From: Actinomyces gaoshouyii
GTDB taxonomy: Bacteria; Actinomycetota; Actinomycetes; Actinomycetales; Actinomycetaceae
Direction: 5' to 3'
DNA length: 64,000 nucleotides
NCBI RefSeq assembly: GCF_002072175.1
Contig: NZ_MVIV01000004.1
Span: 186,001-250,000 of the forward strand
Positions within the stretch are counted from its first letter, which is position 1; every line of letters starts with the position of its first letter. The notes under the pieces are model-generated. The model saw only the letters and a program-made list of their open reading frames with translations. It had not been told where the DNA came from and did not search any database. The position numbers and the translations under genes are program-made. Below, in pieces: positions 38,488-48,661 of this stretch.

Positions 38488-38703
38488 CGCGGCCGATCCT
38501 ACCGGGGCGGGCAAGGCCGAGAGGACGGGGCGGATAGGGAGGTCTGGACGGGCTGGTCCGCGCGGAGATCTGCGCCGAGAAGCAGAACCGGCTGGTCAGC
38601 AATGATCCAACTCCGCCGACGGCAGTCGGCTGACTCCCCGCTGCTGCGCCCCGGTCACGAGAGGTACGTCCACAGCGGATCAGCAACCTGGGATCGCTGC
38701 GGT

Positions 38704-39573
38704 CTACAGAGCCATCGCGAGCGTGCCGATCGTCAGCAGGACCAGGCCGGCCAGGTAGCGCCCGCTCAGGCGCTCGCGCAGGATGAGGATGGAGAAGACG
38801 ACGGTCACGAGGATGCTCAGCTTGTCGATCGGCACGATGACACTCGCAGGGCCGTCCTGCAGCGCCCGGTAGAAGCAGAGCCATGATGCCCCGGTCGTCA
38901 GCCCTGAGACCAGCACCAGCGCCAGCTCCTGCCGGGGCAGGGAGCGCAGGGGGCGGCGTCGCCCGCTCACGGCGACCATCGCCCATGCCATCACTAGGAC
39001 CACGGCCGTGCGGATCGCCGTGCCCAGGTTCGACTCCACGCCGACGATCCCGAGCTTGCCCAGGATCGCCGTCAGCGCGGCGAACACCGCCGAGCCCAGC
39101 GCGTAGACCAACCACCCCCGGGAGCCGGGTCGCCCGGCGCAGAGAGTCAGGGCATCGGCGCGCTCCAGCATGAGCAGCGTGCCCACGACCATGAGGACCA
39201 CGCCCGCTCCCCCGAGCGCCGTCAACGGCTCGCCCAGGAGGACGACGGCGAGCAGCACCGTGAGCACGGTGCTCAGCTTGTCGATCGGGGCGACCCTCGA
39301 GGCCTCCCCGAGCTGGAGGGCCTTGAAGTAGCACAGCCACGAGGCTCCTGTGGCCAGCCCGGAGGCGACGAGCCAACCGAGGGCGGCGGCGTCGATGCTC
39401 GCGATCTGGGCCTGCGAGCCCCGGAGGAGCACCATGGCGACGGCGGCGGCCAGTACCGCGGGCGTGCGCAGGGCGGTGGCCAGGGTGGAGTCGATCTGCC
39501 GGGTGCCCGCCTTGGCGAGCACCGCCGTCAGCCCGGCGAACAGGGCCGAACCACAGGCGAAAACGATCCACAT
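38704..39573 (-). CDS. EamA/DMT-family transporter
   Basis: Ten-segment membrane protein of 289 residues with two internally repeated EamA halves. GASWLCYFKALQLG in the first half matches GASWLCFYRALQDG in the second, and both are followed by a P-I-D-K-L-S motif. Members export metabolites such as amino acids; the substrate is unknown. It stands alone: about 215 bp without a gene separate it from phoH and an inverted repeat lies upstream. Confidence 0.88.
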   Translation of the reverse strand: MWIVFACGSALFAGLTAVLAKAGTRQIDSTLATALRTPAVLAAAVAMVLLRGSQAQIASIDAAALGWLVASGLATGASWLCYFKALQLGEASRVAPIDKLSTVLTVLLAVVLLGEPLTALGGAGVVLMVVGTLLMLERADALTLCAGRPGSRGWLVYALGSAVFAALTAILGKLGIVGVESNLGTAIRTAVVLVMAWAMVAVSGRRRPLRSLPRQELALVLVSGLTTGASWLCFYRALQDGPASVIVPIDKLSILVTVVFSILILRERLSGRYLAGLVLLTIGTLAMAL

Positions 39574-39607
39574 AAGCCCAGGCTAGCCTCCCCGCCCCCC
39601 CAGCGGC

Positions 39608-39666
39608 CTCGTCGAGTTCGTACTTTCGGTGACGAGTTCGGTGGGTGGAGGGACTAACTCGACGAG
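39608..39666. repeat. Inverted repeat with internal CGAGTTCG repeats
   Basis: Perfect 11-bp arms, CTCGTCGAGTT (39608-39618) and AACTCGACGAG (39656-39666), with a 37-base centre that contains a second CGAGTTCG 20 bp after the first. It lies between the ABC-2 permease stop and the EamA start. Could be a terminator, an operator pair or a repeat-family member. Confidence 0.5.
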
Positions 39667-39697
39667 ACGCACGCGTGCCGGCAGCGCCACCCAGCCT

Positions 39698-40444
39698 TCA
39701 GCGAGTCCTGCGGGGCATCGTCAGCGGGGCGGCGGTGAGCAGCACGAGGCCGATCATCACCAGGACCGCGGCATCCATGACGAGGCCCTGCGTCACCTCC
39801 GGCCCCGCCTGGACCTCGCCGACGGCGTTGACCGCCCAGCTCATCGGCATCACCAGGCTGACCGGCTCCAGGGCCGACGGCAGCTGGCCGCGGGGGACGA
39901 GCATCCCGCACAGGAAGACCTGCACGCCGATGAGCAGTGGCATGAACTGCACCGCCTGGAACTCCGTGCGTGACAACGCCGACACCAGCAGCCCCATCGC
40001 CACACCGACGAAGGCGTCCAGCAGCGCGGTCAGGATGATCCACGCCCAGTTCCCGGCGATCGTCACCCCCAGCGCCCAGGCGCACACGGCGGAGAGCACG
40101 AGGGCCTGCCCCATCGCAATCACCATGAACGCCGTGGCGTAGCCCATGAGGAGGTCGGCGCGTCTCATCGGCGTGGTCCACAGGCGCTCCAGGGTCCCAC
40201 TCACGCGCTCCTTGAGCATGGAGATGCTCGTGACCAGGAACATGACGGACATCGGCAGGATCGCGATCATCTGCACGGCCACCCGGTCGAACAGCGCATC
40301 CCCGCCCGGGTAGTCCCTGTAGATGAAGTACAGGAGCGTCACCAGCAGCGCCGGGACCGCCAGGATGAGGGCGATCGTGCGCCTGTCATTGAGCAGTTGG
40401 AGCAGGACTCGTCTGACAGTGGCGGCGTAGGTTCGCATTCTCAT
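39698..40444 (-). CDS. ABC-2 type permease
   Basis: Membrane subunit of an ABC exporter, 248 residues, six segments. The loop SMLKERVSGTLERLWTTPMRR is the characteristic coupling region of ABC-2 permeases in drug and antibiotic export. It overlaps the ATPase gene by ATGA and is controlled with it by the upstream TetR protein, which suggests efflux of a toxic compound. The substrate is unknown. Confidence 0.9.
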   Translation of the reverse strand: MRMRTYAATVRRVLLQLLNDRRTIALILAVPALLVTLLYFIYRDYPGGDALFDRVAVQMIAILPMSVMFLVTSISMLKERVSGTLERLWTTPMRRADLLMGYATAFMVIAMGQALVLSAVCAWALGVTIAGNWAWIILTALLDAFVGVAMGLLVSALSRTEFQAVQFMPLLIGVQVFLCGMLVPRGQLPSALEPVSLVMPMSWAVNAVGEVQAGPEVTQGLVMDAAVLVMIGLVLLTAAPLTMPRRTR

Positions 40445-41241
40445 CGGCTCATCTCCTCACTCGTGGCGCTGGGGCCGCCGGATCGCCCGGCGCTCTCGGC
40501 CGACTCGGCCTGATGGATGATGGCGAGGAAGGCGTCGTCGAGCGTCTCGGCACCGGTGCCGGCCAAGAGCGCCGGCGCGGTCGTCTCTGCCAGGATGCGG
40601 CCCTCTCGCATGAGCAGGACGCCGTCGCACCGGAAGGCCTCGTCCATGACATGGCTGGAGACGAGGATCGTGGTACCGCCCTCGGCGATGCGGCGGAAGG
40701 CCGTCCACAGATCTTCCCTGGTCACCGGGTCCAGGCCGACCGTCGGCTCGTCGAGCACCAGCAGCTCCGGGGCCGCGACGAGCGCGCAGGCCAGCGAGAC
40801 CCGGTTGCGCTGCCCGCCGGAGAAGGTGCCCACCCGCCTTTCGGCGATGCCCGAGAGGCCCACCTCCGCCAGGACCTCGTCGACGCCCCTGGCGCGCGGC
40901 CCGGCCAAGCGGGCGAAGTAAGCCACGTTCTGGCGGGCGCTCAGGTCCGGGTAGATCGAGGCCTCCTGGGTGAGGTAGCCGATGCGGCCGCGCAGTGGCG
41001 CGCTGCCCGGCACGGCCCCCAGGACCTCCAGTTCCCCCGAGTAGCGCTGCACGCCGACGATCGAGCGCATGAGCGTCGTCTTCCCACAGCCCGACGGCCC
41101 CAGCAGGCCGGTCATGGAGCCCGGGGCCAGAGCCAGGTCGAGTCCGTGGAGGATCTCGTTGCCGCCGCGGCTCACCACGAGGCCGGTGGCGCGCACGGCG
41201 GGTGCGAGCGCCTCCGATGGGGCATTCTCATTTTTCATCAT
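40441..41241 (-). CDS. ABC-2 exporter ATP-binding protein
   Basis: ATPase partner of the adjacent permease, 266 residues. It has GPSGCGKTTLM, TFSGGQRNR, LLVLDEPTVGLD and the switch His in VSSHVMDE. The start is ATG 41241 or the next codon ATG 41238. There is no Shine-Dalgarno, and the -10 box lies only 6-7 bases before the first ATG, so translation is probably leaderless. The C-terminus beyond the ATPase core is short and Ser-rich. Confidence 0.9.
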   Translation of the reverse strand: MMKNENAPSEALAPAVRATGLVVSRGGNEILHGLDLALAPGSMTGLLGPSGCGKTTLMRSIVGVQRYSGELEVLGAVPGSAPLRGRIGYLTQEASIYPDLSARQNVAYFARLAGPRARGVDEVLAEVGLSGIAERRVGTFSGGQRNRVSLACALVAAPELLVLDEPTVGLDPVTREDLWTAFRRIAEGGTTILVSSHVMDEAFRCDGVLLMREGRILAETTAPALLAGTGAETLDDAFLAIIHQAESAESAGRSGGPSATSEEMSR

Positions 41242-41276
41242 GTGATGAATATATGGGCGCGGGCCCGCATCGTCAA
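41234..41276 (-). promoter_or_regulatory. Leaderless promoter with TetR-type operator
   Basis: On the minus strand: TTGACG (41276-41271), 17-bp spacer, TATATT (41253-41248), then the ATG at 41241. A perfect palindrome TTCATCACATGATGAA (41249-41234) overlaps the -10 end, the start point and the first codons. The tetR gene ends 30 bp upstream, so TetR is the expected binder. Confidence 0.7.
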
Positions 41277-41305
41277 GAGTCATCACTGGATCCCGCCGCC
41301 TCCCG

Positions 41306-41920
41306 TCAGGCGGCCGACGAGGGCAGCTCCCCCGTCGCATAGCGCTGAATGGTGGGGGCGATGAGCGCCACCGCCTCCTCGATATCGAGCGAGGCGACCT
41401 CATCGAGACGGGCCAGCCAGCGCACCACGCCGAATCCGATGAGCTGGCCGGCGATGAGCTGGCCGCGCAGCTCGGGCCGGTCAGGGGCGAGCTTGTCCAT
41501 GATGTTGCCCAGGATGCCGGTCACGATGAAGTCGCGGAAGGGCGCCAGGCTCTCGTCATTGCTCATAGCGGCTCGGATGACGGCGGAGAAGCGATCACCG
41601 CCGAGCCCATCCCACAGTCCCACGAAGGAGCGGACGATCCCTTCTCCCAGCTCCTCGGGTGCGAGGCGGGAGATCGCCTGGGCCCGCTCGGAGATATCGA
41701 CGGCGCCGGTCCCGGCCGCCGACGCGACGACGGCCTCGGCGAAGAGCTCGGCGCGATCCCTGAAGTAGTGGTGGACGAGGGCGGGATCAACGCCGGCACC
41801 CCGTGCGACGCCGCGCAGCGAAGTGCGGTAGCCGTCTCTGGCGAACGCCGTGCGGGCGGCGGCGAGGATCGCCTCTCGCGCATCCGGGCTCCCGGCGGGC
41901 CTGCGACCGCGCGGGCTCAT
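41306..41920 (-). CDS. TetR-family repressor
   Basis: Regulator of 204 residues. The N-terminal helix-turn-helix runs from about 12 to 60 and includes FARDGYRTSLRGVARGAGVD and ALVHHYFRDRAELF. The rest is a helical ligand domain. ATG 41920 follows GAGGAGG. It precedes the ABC-2 exporter genes on the same strand and the palindrome at their promoter is the natural target, so it probably senses the exported compound. Confidence 0.9.
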   Translation of the reverse strand: MSPRGRRPAGSPDAREAILAAARTAFARDGYRTSLRGVARGAGVDPALVHHYFRDRAELFAEAVVASAAGTGAVDISERAQAISRLAPEELGEGIVRSFVGLWDGLGGDRFSAVIRAAMSNDESLAPFRDFIVTGILGNIMDKLAPDRPELRGQLIAGQLIGFGVVRWLARLDEVASLDIEEAVALIAPTIQRYATGELPSSAA

Positions 41921-42006
41921 CGCCGCCTCCTCACAGGTGATACCAGCATCGACAGCATGGCCGCAGTATGCCCCATGGGCGCCGGTCGACGCCGCGGCCC
42001 CGCGGC

Positions 42007-42795
42007 TCACCCCCAGAGACCGGCCCGTTGGGCGAGGATGGCCAGGGCGACGGGGCCGGCGGAGGCCGTGCGCATGACATGCGGGCCGAGCCGCACCGTC
42101 ACCGCGCCGGCGCCCTCCAGGGCGGCCAGCTCCGCAGCGCTGATCCCGCCCTCAGGACCGACGACGACGCCCACTGCACCGGCGCTGGGGAGCTCCACAC
42201 CGCTGATGGGCGCCACCGCCTCCTCATGAAGGACGAGCACTGCTCCCCCGTCGGCGACGACACCTCTCACCCAAGCGGCGAGATCCGCGGTTCTCCTGGG
42301 CTCGGCCACCTCTGGCACACGGGCGCGGCGCGCCTGCTTCGCCGCCTCACGGGCGGTGACCTCCCAGCGCGCCCGCCCTTTGGCGACCTTCGGCCCCAAC
42401 CACACGGAGATCGAGCGCTCCGCCTGCCAGGGCAGCACGAGGTCCACGCCGACCTCGGTGGCGGTCTCCACGGCCTGCTCATCGCGGCCGCCCTTGGCCA
42501 GGGCCTGGACGAGGGCGAGCCGCACAGGCGGCGCCTCCTCCGCTGCGCGCTCGATCACCCTCACGGCCAAGCGGTCCTTCGCGCCGCCCTCACCGGCGGC
42601 GGTCACCTCGCAGACCAGGCGCAGGCCCGTTCCATCCACGAGATCAACGCGCTCACCGGCGCGCAGCCGCCGCACCGCGACGGCATGACGGGCCTCCGGG
42701 CCAGTGAGGACGAGGGCGTCCCCCGGCCCGGCCGCAGCGGCTGCACCATCGGGCTCAAGGGTCTCGGGGCTCATGAGGAACACGGGCGCGGTCAC
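42007..42795 (-). CDS. rsmE: 16S rRNA (uracil1498-N3)-methyltransferase
   Basis: SPOUT methyltransferase of 262 residues. A PUA-like N-terminal part (GPEARHAVAVRRLRAGERVD) is followed by a knot domain with VGVVVGPEGGISAAELAALE and VRLGPHVMRTASAGPVAL, the RsmE signature. It is divergent from the YggS gene with 50 bp between starts. In many actinobacteria rsmE directly follows hrcA-dnaJ; here the YggS gene is inserted in the opposite direction. Confidence 0.94.
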   Translation of the reverse strand: MTAPVFLMSPETLEPDGAAAAAGPGDALVLTGPEARHAVAVRRLRAGERVDLVDGTGLRLVCEVTAAGEGGAKDRLAVRVIERAAEEAPPVRLALVQALAKGGRDEQAVETATEVGVDLVLPWQAERSISVWLGPKVAKGRARWEVTAREAAKQARRARVPEVAEPRRTADLAAWVRGVVADGGAVLVLHEEAVAPISGVELPSAGAVGVVVGPEGGISAAELAALEGAGAVTVRLGPHVMRTASAGPVALAILAQRAGLWG

Positions 42796-42845
42796 CCCCC
42801 AAGCCTACGGCCCGCTCCGGCAGCTCCGGTGCTAGCGTCCGGGCC

Positions 42846-43613
42846 ATGATCCCCAGCCCGCACGACGCCCCGGCCGCTCCGATCACGCCGGAGGACTTCG
42901 CCCGCAACCTCGCCGCGGTCCGCTCCCGCCTGGAGGCCGCCGCCGAGCGCGCGGGTCGGGAGGCCCGTGAGATCAGGCTCCTGCCGGTCTCGAAGACCGT
43001 CCCAGAGGACCGGCTGCGCGCCGCCGTCGCCGCGGGCATCACCCAGATGGGCGAGAACAAGGTCCAGGAGGCCAGGCGCAAGAGCGAGAATCTGGCGGAT
43101 CTTCCCATCCACTGGGCGCTCATCGGCCATCTCCAGACCAACAAGGCCAGGGATGCGGCGGCCTTCGCCCACGAGTTCCAGGCACTGGACTCCCTGCGCG
43201 TGGCCGAGGCCCTCGACCGCCGTCTCCAGGCGCTCGGTCGGCCCCTGGACGTCTACGTGCAGGTCAACTCCTCGGGCGAGGCCAGCAAGTTCGGCCTGGA
43301 GCCCGCGGATGTTCCCGCGTTCCTTGCGGCACTGCCCGTCTATTCCTCCCTGCGGGTGCGCGGGCTCATGACCCTGGCCGCCCGCACCGACGACGCCGCC
43401 CGCATCCGCGCCTGCTTCACCACCATGCGCGAGCTGCGCGACGCCGGGCTCCAGGCGGGCGCTGTGGGCGACGGCCAGCTGTCCATGGGCATGAGCGGCG
43501 ACTTCGAGATCGCCATCGAGGAGGGATCCACCTGCGTGCGGGTGGGTCAGGCGATCTTCGGGGCGCGCCCCGCTACCGGCGCCCAGTACTGGCCGGAGCC
43601 GCGCCGGGCCTGA
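42846..43613 (+). CDS. YggS-family PLP homeostasis protein
   Basis: Pyridoxal-phosphate-binding TIM-barrel protein of 255 residues (YggS/ProSC/YlmE). The PLP lysine is in [11 protein letters not shown], near residue 46; [22 protein letters not shown] and [18 protein letters not shown], with the phosphate-binding loop, follow. It has no known enzymatic reaction and buffers PLP. It ends at a hairpin shared with dnaJ. Confidence 0.93.
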   Translation: MIPSPHDAPAAPITPEDFARNLAAVRSRLEAAAERAGREAREIRLLPVSKTVPEDRLRAAVAAGITQMGENKVQEARRKSENLADLPIHWALIGHLQTNKARDAAAFAHEFQALDSLRVAEALDRRLQALGRPLDVYVQVNSSGEASKFGLEPADVPAFLAALPVYSSLRVRGLMTLAARTDDAARIRACFTTMRELRDAGLQAGAVGDGQLSMGMSGDFEIAIEEGSTCVRVGQAIFGARPATGAQYWPEPRRA

Positions 43614-43619
43614 GGGCAC

Positions 43620-43645
43620 GGGCGGCCAGGGCCCTGACGCCGCCC
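43620..43645. terminator. Bidirectional hairpin between YggS gene and dnaJ
   Basis: GGGCGGC (43620-43626) pairs perfectly with GCCGCCC (43639-43645); the 12-base loop is itself partly self-complementary. It lies in the 39-bp gap between convergent stops. Confidence 0.7.
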
Positions 43646-43652
43646 GCTCAGC

Positions 43653-44789
<1,137 letters not shown>

Positions 44790-44836
44790 TCAGTCGATGG
44801 TGGTCAGTGGTGCGGTGCAGCTGGCGCGGCGGCCGC

Positions 44837-45901
44837 TCAGTCCTGCGGTCCGGCGAGGAACCGGGACAGGTAGCGGGCAACGGCGCGCACAGCAGCCATG
44901 GTGGCCGGGTAGTCCATTCGGGTGGGGCCGATGATCCCCAGGTGGGCGACGGCGTCGCCGACGCCCGGGCCGTACCCGGCGGTGACGACGCTGGCCTCGG
45001 CCAGGGCATCCTCGTGGTTCTCCGAACCGATGCTCACGCGCATCCCGGAGGCGTCGGCAGGGTCCCCTGAGAGCAGGCGCAGCAGGACGACCTGCTCCTC
45101 GATGGCGTCCAGGAGCGGTCCCATGGTGGTGAAATCTGGGGTGGCGCGGGCCAGGTTCGCGGTGCCGGCCACGGCGATGCGCTCCTCGGCGTCGGGGCGC
45201 AGGGCGGCGATGAGCTCGCCGGTGACGGCGGCCAGCAGCGCGCGCTCGTCGGAGGGGGCCTGCTCCGCCAGACCTGCCAGTGCGGGGGCGACGTCGTCGG
45301 CCCGCCGCCCCACGAGTGAGGCGTTGAGGCGGATCTTGAGGCGCTCCAGGGCGACGGGGTCGATGACGCCGTGCGCGCCGTCGTCCCCCGGGTCGGGACG
45401 GTCGCCCATGAGGGTGATGGTGCGCTGCTCGACGCGCCCGGTGTCCGTGATGATGACCATGAGCAGGCGCGCGGGCGCCAGGGCCACGAGTTCGAGGTGT
45501 CGCAGCGAGGTCAGCCGCAGGCTCGGGTATTCGACGACCGCCAGCTGCCCGGTGAGCTGGGCCAGGACCCGCACGGTGCGGAGCACCACCTGCTCCAGGT
45601 CCACCGCGCCGGTCAGCAGCGCGGATATCGCCGCGCGCTCGGGGGCGGACAGAGGCCTGATGCGGGCGACCTCGTCGACGAAGAGGCGGTAGCCCTTCTC
45701 GGTGGGGACGCGGCCCGCGCTCGTGTGGGGCTGATGGATGTAGCCCTCGTCCTCCAGGGCGGCCATGTCGTTGCGGATGGTGGCCGGGGACACGCCGAGG
45801 CGGTAGCGCTCAACGAGGGCGCGCGAGCCGACGGGCTCACGAGTGCGCACATAGTCCGTGACGATGGCGGACAGGACTTCGAGACGGCGGTCATCAGCCA
45901 T
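44837..45901 (-). CDS. hrcA: Heat-inducible transcription repressor HrcA
   Basis: Represses heat-shock genes by binding CIRCE. The 354 residues start at ATG 45901 behind GGGAGGAGG. The N-terminal winged helix includes [20 protein letters not shown] and [20 protein letters not shown]-like core and dimerisation region follow, ending in [17 protein letters not shown] box 30 bp upstream of the start indicates self-repression. Confidence 0.96.
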   Translation of the reverse strand: MADDRRLEVLSAIVTDYVRTREPVGSRALVERYRLGVSPATIRNDMAALEDEGYIHQPHTSAGRVPTEKGYRLFVDEVARIRPLSAPERAAISALLTGAVDLEQVVLRTVRVLAQLTGQLAVVEYPSLRLTSLRHLELVALAPARLLMVIITDTGRVEQRTITLMGDRPDPGDDGAHGVIDPVALERLKIRLNASLVGRRADDVAPALAGLAEQAPSDERALLAAVTGELIAALRPDAEERIAVAGTANLARATPDFTTMGPLLDAIEEQVVLLRLLSGDPADASGMRVSIGSENHEDALAEASVVTAGYGPGVGDAVAHLGIIGPTRMDYPATMAAVRAVARYLSRFLAGPQD

Positions 45902-45930
45902 GGCGCTGTCCTCCTCCCGGCTCCCATGCG

Positions 45931-45957
45931 TTAGCACTCTCGGTCGACGAGTGCCAT
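45931..45957. promoter_or_regulatory. CIRCE operator
   Basis: TTAGCACTC-N9-GAGTGCCAT, matching the CIRCE consensus TTAGCACTC-N9-GAGTGCTAA in 16 of 18 arm positions. It lies 30 bp before the hrcA ATG and also upstream of the divergent DUF3097 gene. Confidence 0.92.
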
Positions 45958-46018
45958 CCTACGCCCGGCCCGGCGGGTCTCCCGTTCGCCCAGCGTGAGC
46001 CTCGCTACCGTGCCCGGC

Positions 46019-47065
46019 GTGACTCCAGTCCCCCTTCACCGCCCCCAGGCCGTCCCCGGCGCGACGGCGGCCCGCCGCAAGGCCCTGCGCGAGCAGGGCG
46101 CCACCCGCGCGCAGCAGCACGCGGCGGGGCCGACGAGGACCGCCGCGCCCGGATCGGCCCGCGCGCCCTCGCTGTCCGACCGCTACGGGGGCGACGTGCT
46201 CGCCGCCGACCCGCATCGAGTGGGCCCGCGCGCCATCCGCCTGGAGTCGGTCCATGTGGCCGTTGAGCGAGGCATGGTGCTGGAGGACCGCGAGACCGGC
46301 TTCGTAGGGGCGGCGGTTGCCGTGGAGAAGTCCGGGGGGCGACAGATCGTCGTCCTGGAGGACCGCCACGGCGCACGGCGCGGCTTCACGCTGGGCCCGG
46401 GCTTCTGGCTGGAGGGCCGTCCTGTCATCCTCGATCCCCCGGCGCCGGCGCGCCGCTCCCCGAGCGGCCCGGTGAGCGCCGGCGGCAGGCGCCTGACAGC
46501 GTCGGGCTCCTACGCGGTGGAGGGCGGGCGCGCCCGCACGGCCCGCGCCTCGAGGATCTGGGTGGAGGGCAGGCACGACGCCGAGCTCGTGGAGAAGGTC
46601 TGGGGCGATGACCTGCGCCATGAGGGCGTCGTCATCCTCATGCTCGACGGCGTGGACAACCTGGAGGAGGTTATGGCCGAGTTCGCCCCGGGGCCGACCA
46701 GGCGGGCGGGCGTCCTCGTGGATCACCTCGTCACCGGCTCGAAGGAATCGCGCATCGCCGAGCGCGTCCGCTCCATGCCGGGCGGGGACGACGTGCTCGT
46801 GCTGGGCCACCCGTATGTGGATGTGTGGCAGGCAGTGCGCCCCGAGAGGCTGGGTCTGCGCGCCTGGCCGGATATCCCGCGCGGCACGGATATCAAGCGC
46901 GGGACGCTCGAGGCGCTCGGCTGGCCGCACGCCACCCAGGCGGATGTTGCCCGGGGCTGGAAGCGGATCCTGGCGAGGGTGCGCTCTTACAAGGATCTGG
47001 AGCCGAGCCTGCTGGGCCGCATGGAGGAGCTCATCGACTTCGTCACTGCCCCCGGCACTGCCTGA
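46019..47065 (+). CDS. DUF3097 family protein
   Basis: Actinobacterial conserved protein of 348 residues (DUF3097), usually found near hrcA and hemW. The middle contains SRIWVEGRHDAELVEKVWGD and VVILMLDGVDNLEEVM, which look like a Toprim-type fold with acidic residues, followed by HPYVDVWQAV. An N-terminal 60-residue Ala/Arg-rich tail precedes the domain. The start is GTG 46019 or GTG 45995; neither has a clear ribosome site. Nucleic-acid processing is suggested by the Toprim-like pattern, but no function is established. Confidence 0.8.
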   Translation: MTPVPLHRPQAVPGATAARRKALREQGATRAQQHAAGPTRTAAPGSARAPSLSDRYGGDVLAADPHRVGPRAIRLESVHVAVERGMVLEDRETGFVGAAVAVEKSGGRQIVVLEDRHGARRGFTLGPGFWLEGRPVILDPPAPARRSPSGPVSAGGRRLTASGSYAVEGGRARTARASRIWVEGRHDAELVEKVWGDDLRHEGVVILMLDGVDNLEEVMAEFAPGPTRRAGVLVDHLVTGSKESRIAERVRSMPGGDDVLVLGHPYVDVWQAVRPERLGLRAWPDIPRGTDIKRGTLEALGWPHATQADVARGWKRILARVRSYKDLEPSLLGRMEELIDFVTAPGTA

Positions 47066-47195
47066 GGGGCCCGCCGGCCGGCTCGCCAAGGCGGGCCGCG
47101 TCCCATCGCAGCGCGCCACCATCGCCACGGGGGCTATCGGAGGGGCAGAATTGATGGGTCGTCTATCCGGATGGCACCGATGAAGGAGCACAACG

Positions 47196-48590
47196 ATGTC
47201 CTCTGCCGATCAGCGCCCCCTGGGTCTCCTCTCCGCGCCCCCCGCGCTCCCCCGCCTGCCCGATCATGAGATCGCGCCCACGTACAGGAGGTGGAGGGCC
47301 AGCGCCTTCATGGGGATCTTCATCGGCTACGCCGGGTTCTACCTGATCCGCAACAACGTGTCGCTCGTAGCCTCGATCCTCAAGGATCACGGAATCATGA
47401 GCGCCTCGGATATCGGCCTGGTGGCCAATGCGGTGCTCTTCGCCTACGGGCTGTCGAAGTTCTTCATGGCGATGCTCTCCGACCGCGCCAATGCCCGCTA
47501 CTTCATGCCCCTGGGACTGGCGCTGTCCGCCATCATGAATCTGTTCATCGCCCTCGTGCCGGCCCTGACGGCATCGGTGGGCCTGTTCGCGGTCCTCATG
47601 TTCATCAATGGCTGGTTCCAGGGCATGGGATGGCCCCCATCCGGGCGCGTCCTCGTCCACTGGTTCTCCACGCGCGAGCGCGGCTGGAGAACCTCGATCT
47701 GGAACTGCGCTCACAACGTCGGAGGCGCCGGAATCGGCCTCATCTCCGCCTGGGCGCTGGACTCCTTCGCCTCCGACGACGCCGACTGGACCCCCGCGTT
47801 CTGGGCGCCCGCGCTCGTCGCGCTCGTGGTCGCCGCCGTCGCCCTCCTGCTCATCCGCGACCGCCCCGAGGCCATGGGCCTGCCACCGATCGAGGAGTAC
47901 GCCGACGATCCCGCCAAGGTCGAGGCCGACAACGACGAGGAGGACTGGCGCTCCCTGCTTTTCGACCATGTGCTGAGGAGTCGCGTCATCCTGCTCCTCG
48001 CGGTGACCAACGTGTTCGTCTACACGCTGCGCTACGGGGTGCTCAACTGGATCCCGGTCTACCTGACCGACTACATCCATGGCGCGAACGTGAAGGACGG
48101 CATCCTCGGATTCGCGATCTACGAGGGCGCTGGCATCGCCGGCACGCTCCTGTGCGGGTGGGTGTCCGACCGCGTCTTCCACGGCTGGCGCTCGGGCGCC
48201 GGCATCCTGTTCCTCGGCGGCGTGGGCGTGGCCCTCGTCATCTACTGGCAACTGCCGCCGACAGCCCCCATGGGCCTGTTCTACCTGCTCATCGCGATCA
48301 TCGGCGGGCTCATCTACGGGCCGGTGATGCTCATCGGGCTGCAGGCGATCGACCTGTCCCCGCGCAATGTGGCCGGCACGGCCGCGGGCTTCACCGGCCT
48401 GTTCGGCTACCTGCTGGGCGCGACGCTCGCCTCCAGCGGCGTCGGCCACCTCATCGACCAGGCGGGCTGGAATATCACCTACATGTGCCTCGTGGGAGTG
48501 GTTGTGGTCGCCGTCATCCTCATGACTGTCGTCGGCCGCGATGAGCGCCGCCTCCTGCGGGAGGGCTCCGCGCACGTGAGCGAGGGCTGA
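47196..48590 (+). CDS. glpT: Glycerol-3-phosphate:phosphate antiporter (GlpT, OPA family)
   Basis: Twelve-segment MFS transporter of 464 residues. Many stretches match E. coli GlpT: NGWFQGMGWPPSGRVLVHW, WNCAHNVGG, GLPPIEEYADD and LLCGWVSDRVF. The two substrate-binding arginines are kept (YLIRNN and TLRYGVLNW), as is the His in NCAHN. It therefore probably imports glycerol-3-phosphate in exchange for phosphate, although other organophosphates are possible. There is no glpQ or glpK nearby. The gene ends at a strong hairpin shared with the convergent antiporter gene. Confidence 0.88.
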   Translation: MSSADQRPLGLLSAPPALPRLPDHEIAPTYRRWRASAFMGIFIGYAGFYLIRNNVSLVASILKDHGIMSASDIGLVANAVLFAYGLSKFFMAMLSDRANARYFMPLGLALSAIMNLFIALVPALTASVGLFAVLMFINGWFQGMGWPPSGRVLVHWFSTRERGWRTSIWNCAHNVGGAGIGLISAWALDSFASDDADWTPAFWAPALVALVVAAVALLLIRDRPEAMGLPPIEEYADDPAKVEADNDEEDWRSLLFDHVLRSRVILLLAVTNVFVYTLRYGVLNWIPVYLTDYIHGANVKDGILGFAIYEGAGIAGTLLCGWVSDRVFHGWRSGAGILFLGGVGVALVIYWQLPPTAPMGLFYLLIAIIGGLIYGPVMLIGLQAIDLSPRNVAGTAAGFTGLFGYLLGATLASSGVGHLIDQAGWNITYMCLVGVVVVAVILMTVVGRDERRLLREGSAHVSEG

Positions 48591-48599
48591 GGAGAGCGA

Positions 48600-48644
48600 G
48601 GAGGCGCGGCGGCCAGCCCATCGAGGGCCGGTGGCCGCGCCTCC
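48600..48644. terminator. Bidirectional terminator after glpT
   Basis: GGAGGCGCGGC (48600-48610) pairs perfectly with GCCGCGCCTCC (48634-48644), with further pairing inside the loop. It lies in the 71-bp gap between convergent stops. Confidence 0.8.
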
Positions 48645-48661
48645 TCCCGCTCGCCTCCCTC

